DNA of 64,000 bases. Source: Breoghania sp. L-A4 (GTDB lineage: Bacteria > Pseudomonadota > Alphaproteobacteria > Rhizobiales > Stappiaceae). Shown one piece after another: positions 63,180 through 64,000 of this stretch; position 1 is the stretch's first letter, and the number at the start of each line of letters is the position of its first letter. The DNA lies in assembly GCF_003432385.1 (NCBI RefSeq), contig NZ_CP031841.1:3697579-3761578 (forward strand), read 5' to 3'. The notes under the pieces are model-generated. The model was not told where the DNA came from and did no database searches. It was given only the letters and a program-made list of their open reading frames with translations. A program made the translations under genes and the position numbers.

Positions 63180-63416
63180 TGTCACTTCGCACAGCCCTTC
63201 CTATACCACCGGGCGGCGAAGGCACAAGTAGAGGGGGCGGAGTTGCGCACACTCGTAACGCCGACATTGATGACGGGGGCCGAGAGGCCGTGTCCTGGCG
63301 TTGACGCACGCCACCGCCCACGCGCGATTGACCGGGCGGCCAAAGTTGGCGAACGATAGTCTGCCAACGTCGCCTGCCGCGATTCCATGCGGGCAGGCCC
63401 ACCGGAAACGGACCGC
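63180..63416. other. Intergenic region before the AI-2E gene
   Basis: No gene or recognised structure is supported in this 237-bp stretch. Confidence 0.3.
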
Positions 63417-64000
63417 ATGCCGATGAACAACCCCTTGCTCAATGCCACGGCCGCGCTGGTGCTGGTCACGCTGATCGGCTGGCTGCTGGTGGTGGGCAGC
63501 TCGATGCTGATCCCCTTCGTCATCGCGCTGATCGTGTGGTACATGATCGACACGCTGGCGCGCGGGCTTCAGGCGCTGCCGCTCGCCGGAGGCAGGCTGT
63601 CGCGCCGGCTGTCGCTGCCGCGCTGGATCGCCTTGCCGCTTGCGCTGGTCATCATCGTCTCCGCGTCGGTGTTCTTCATCAACATGGTGACGGCCAACGT
63701 CGCCCGGCTGGCCTCGGACGCGCCCGCCTACCAGGCGCGGCTGGAGGAACTGGCGGCCTCGCTGTCGCACACGGTGGGGCTGGAGAAGACGATCGACTTC
63801 CGCGAGCTGCTGCCCGACGACATCCTGTCGCGCTTCGTCTCGGCCGCCGCTGCCGCCGTCACCACCATCGCTGGTTCCGCCTCGCTGATGTTCATCTATG
63901 TGCTCTTCCTGCTGATCGAGCAGACCACCTTCGACCGCAAGCTGGCCGCGCTCTTCGCCGACAGGGCCCAGCTCGACCTGGCGACCGCCATGCGCAGCGA
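63417..64000 (+). CDS. AI-2E family transporter, N-terminal part (cut by window end)
   Basis: The reading frame from ATG 63417 (or 63423) stays open to the end of the window. It encodes hydrophobic helices near the N-terminus (ATAALVLVTLIGWLLVVGSS, MLIPFVIALIVWYMIDTLAR, WIALPLALVIIVSASVFFIN) and the AI-2E/PerM-like pattern RFVSAAAAAVTTIAGSASLM followed by FIYVLFLLIEQTTFDRKLAA. These proteins are predicted permeases, only a few of which export autoinducer-2; most are probably ion antiporters. The C-terminal half is outside the window. Confidence 0.85.
   Translation, partial: MPMNNPLLNATAALVLVTLIGWLLVVGSSMLIPFVIALIVWYMIDTLARGLQALPLAGGRLSRRLSLPRWIALPLALVIIVSASVFFINMVTANVARLASDAPAYQARLEELAASLSHTVGLEKTIDFRELLPDDILSRFVSAAAAAVTTIAGSASLMFIYVLFLLIEQTTFDRKLAALFADRAQLDLATAMRS

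Overview
The window is GC-rich (roughly two-thirds G+C by eye) and densely coded, with short AT-rich islands at a few promoters. A Tat-dependent nos cluster, an aa3-type oxidase, dodecin, DUF2189, alphaproteobacterial-style intergenic palindromes, TRAP transporters and LuxI/LuxR all point to an alphaproteobacterium, most likely a marine or denitrifying member of the Hyphomicrobiales (Stappiaceae-like). The taxonomic level is inference; no rRNA gene is present. Two tRNAs are present: Arg(CCG) at 18648-18724 and a CAT-anticodon tRNA at 63103-63179.

Layout. 0.1-8.2 kb: a membrane PAS-GGDEF-EAL protein, an MltB-like lytic transglycosylase, a DUF2189 membrane protein, an orphan alpha-alpha toroid protein and REP-like palindromes. 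7.3-13 kb: ctaB divergent from a five-gene cytochrome c oxidase operon (subunits II, I, two subunit III-like proteins, and a frameshifted subunit IV), then dodecin. 14-18.3 kb: a MacB/LolD-type ABC exporter with its own adaptor. 18.6-25.3 kb: an accessory stretch beside tRNA-Arg with TetR, LysR and MarR regulators, each next to small redox or NAD(P)-binding enzymes, and with remnants of an SDR, an Old Yellow Enzyme and a LysR gene. 25.4-29.8 kb: a TVP38-family protein, an APC permease and a copper P-type ATPase behind a CueR/HmrR-like operator.

30-39.6 kb: a Crp/Fnr regulator and the complete nosRZDFYLX cluster for nitrous oxide reduction, with a TTGA-N6-TCAA box upstream of nosR. 40-42.3 kb: luxR-luxI-luxR, divergent from nosR. 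42.4-43.6 kb: a ribosome-hibernation/cold-shock fusion and a frameshifted pcm. 43.7-52.5 kb: a divergent catabolic locus with an aminotransferase, TRAP PQM and a crotonase-fold protein on one strand, and a two-part FAD/Fe-S 2-hydroxyacid dehydrogenase plus GntR regulator on the other. 52.6-60.3 kb: a B12-type radical SAM enzyme next to a compact glycan-like locus (DegT aminotransferase, NeuD-like acyltransferase, WbqC, methyltransferase, beta-propeller glycosidase-like protein, glycosyltransferase-like protein). 60.4-61.7 kb: two tandem secreted tail-collar-domain proteins. The window ends inside an AI-2E-family transporter.

Functionally, the window joins respiratory genes (aa3 oxidase, N2O reductase, copper handling) with quorum sensing, a hydroxyacid/amino-group catabolic module and a surface or small-molecule glycan locus. 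Three genes (coxIV, pcm, first tail-collar copy) each read as intact if one base is restored in a short G/C run. That pattern suggests assembly error, although the C7 tract in the tail-collar gene could also be a phase switch.
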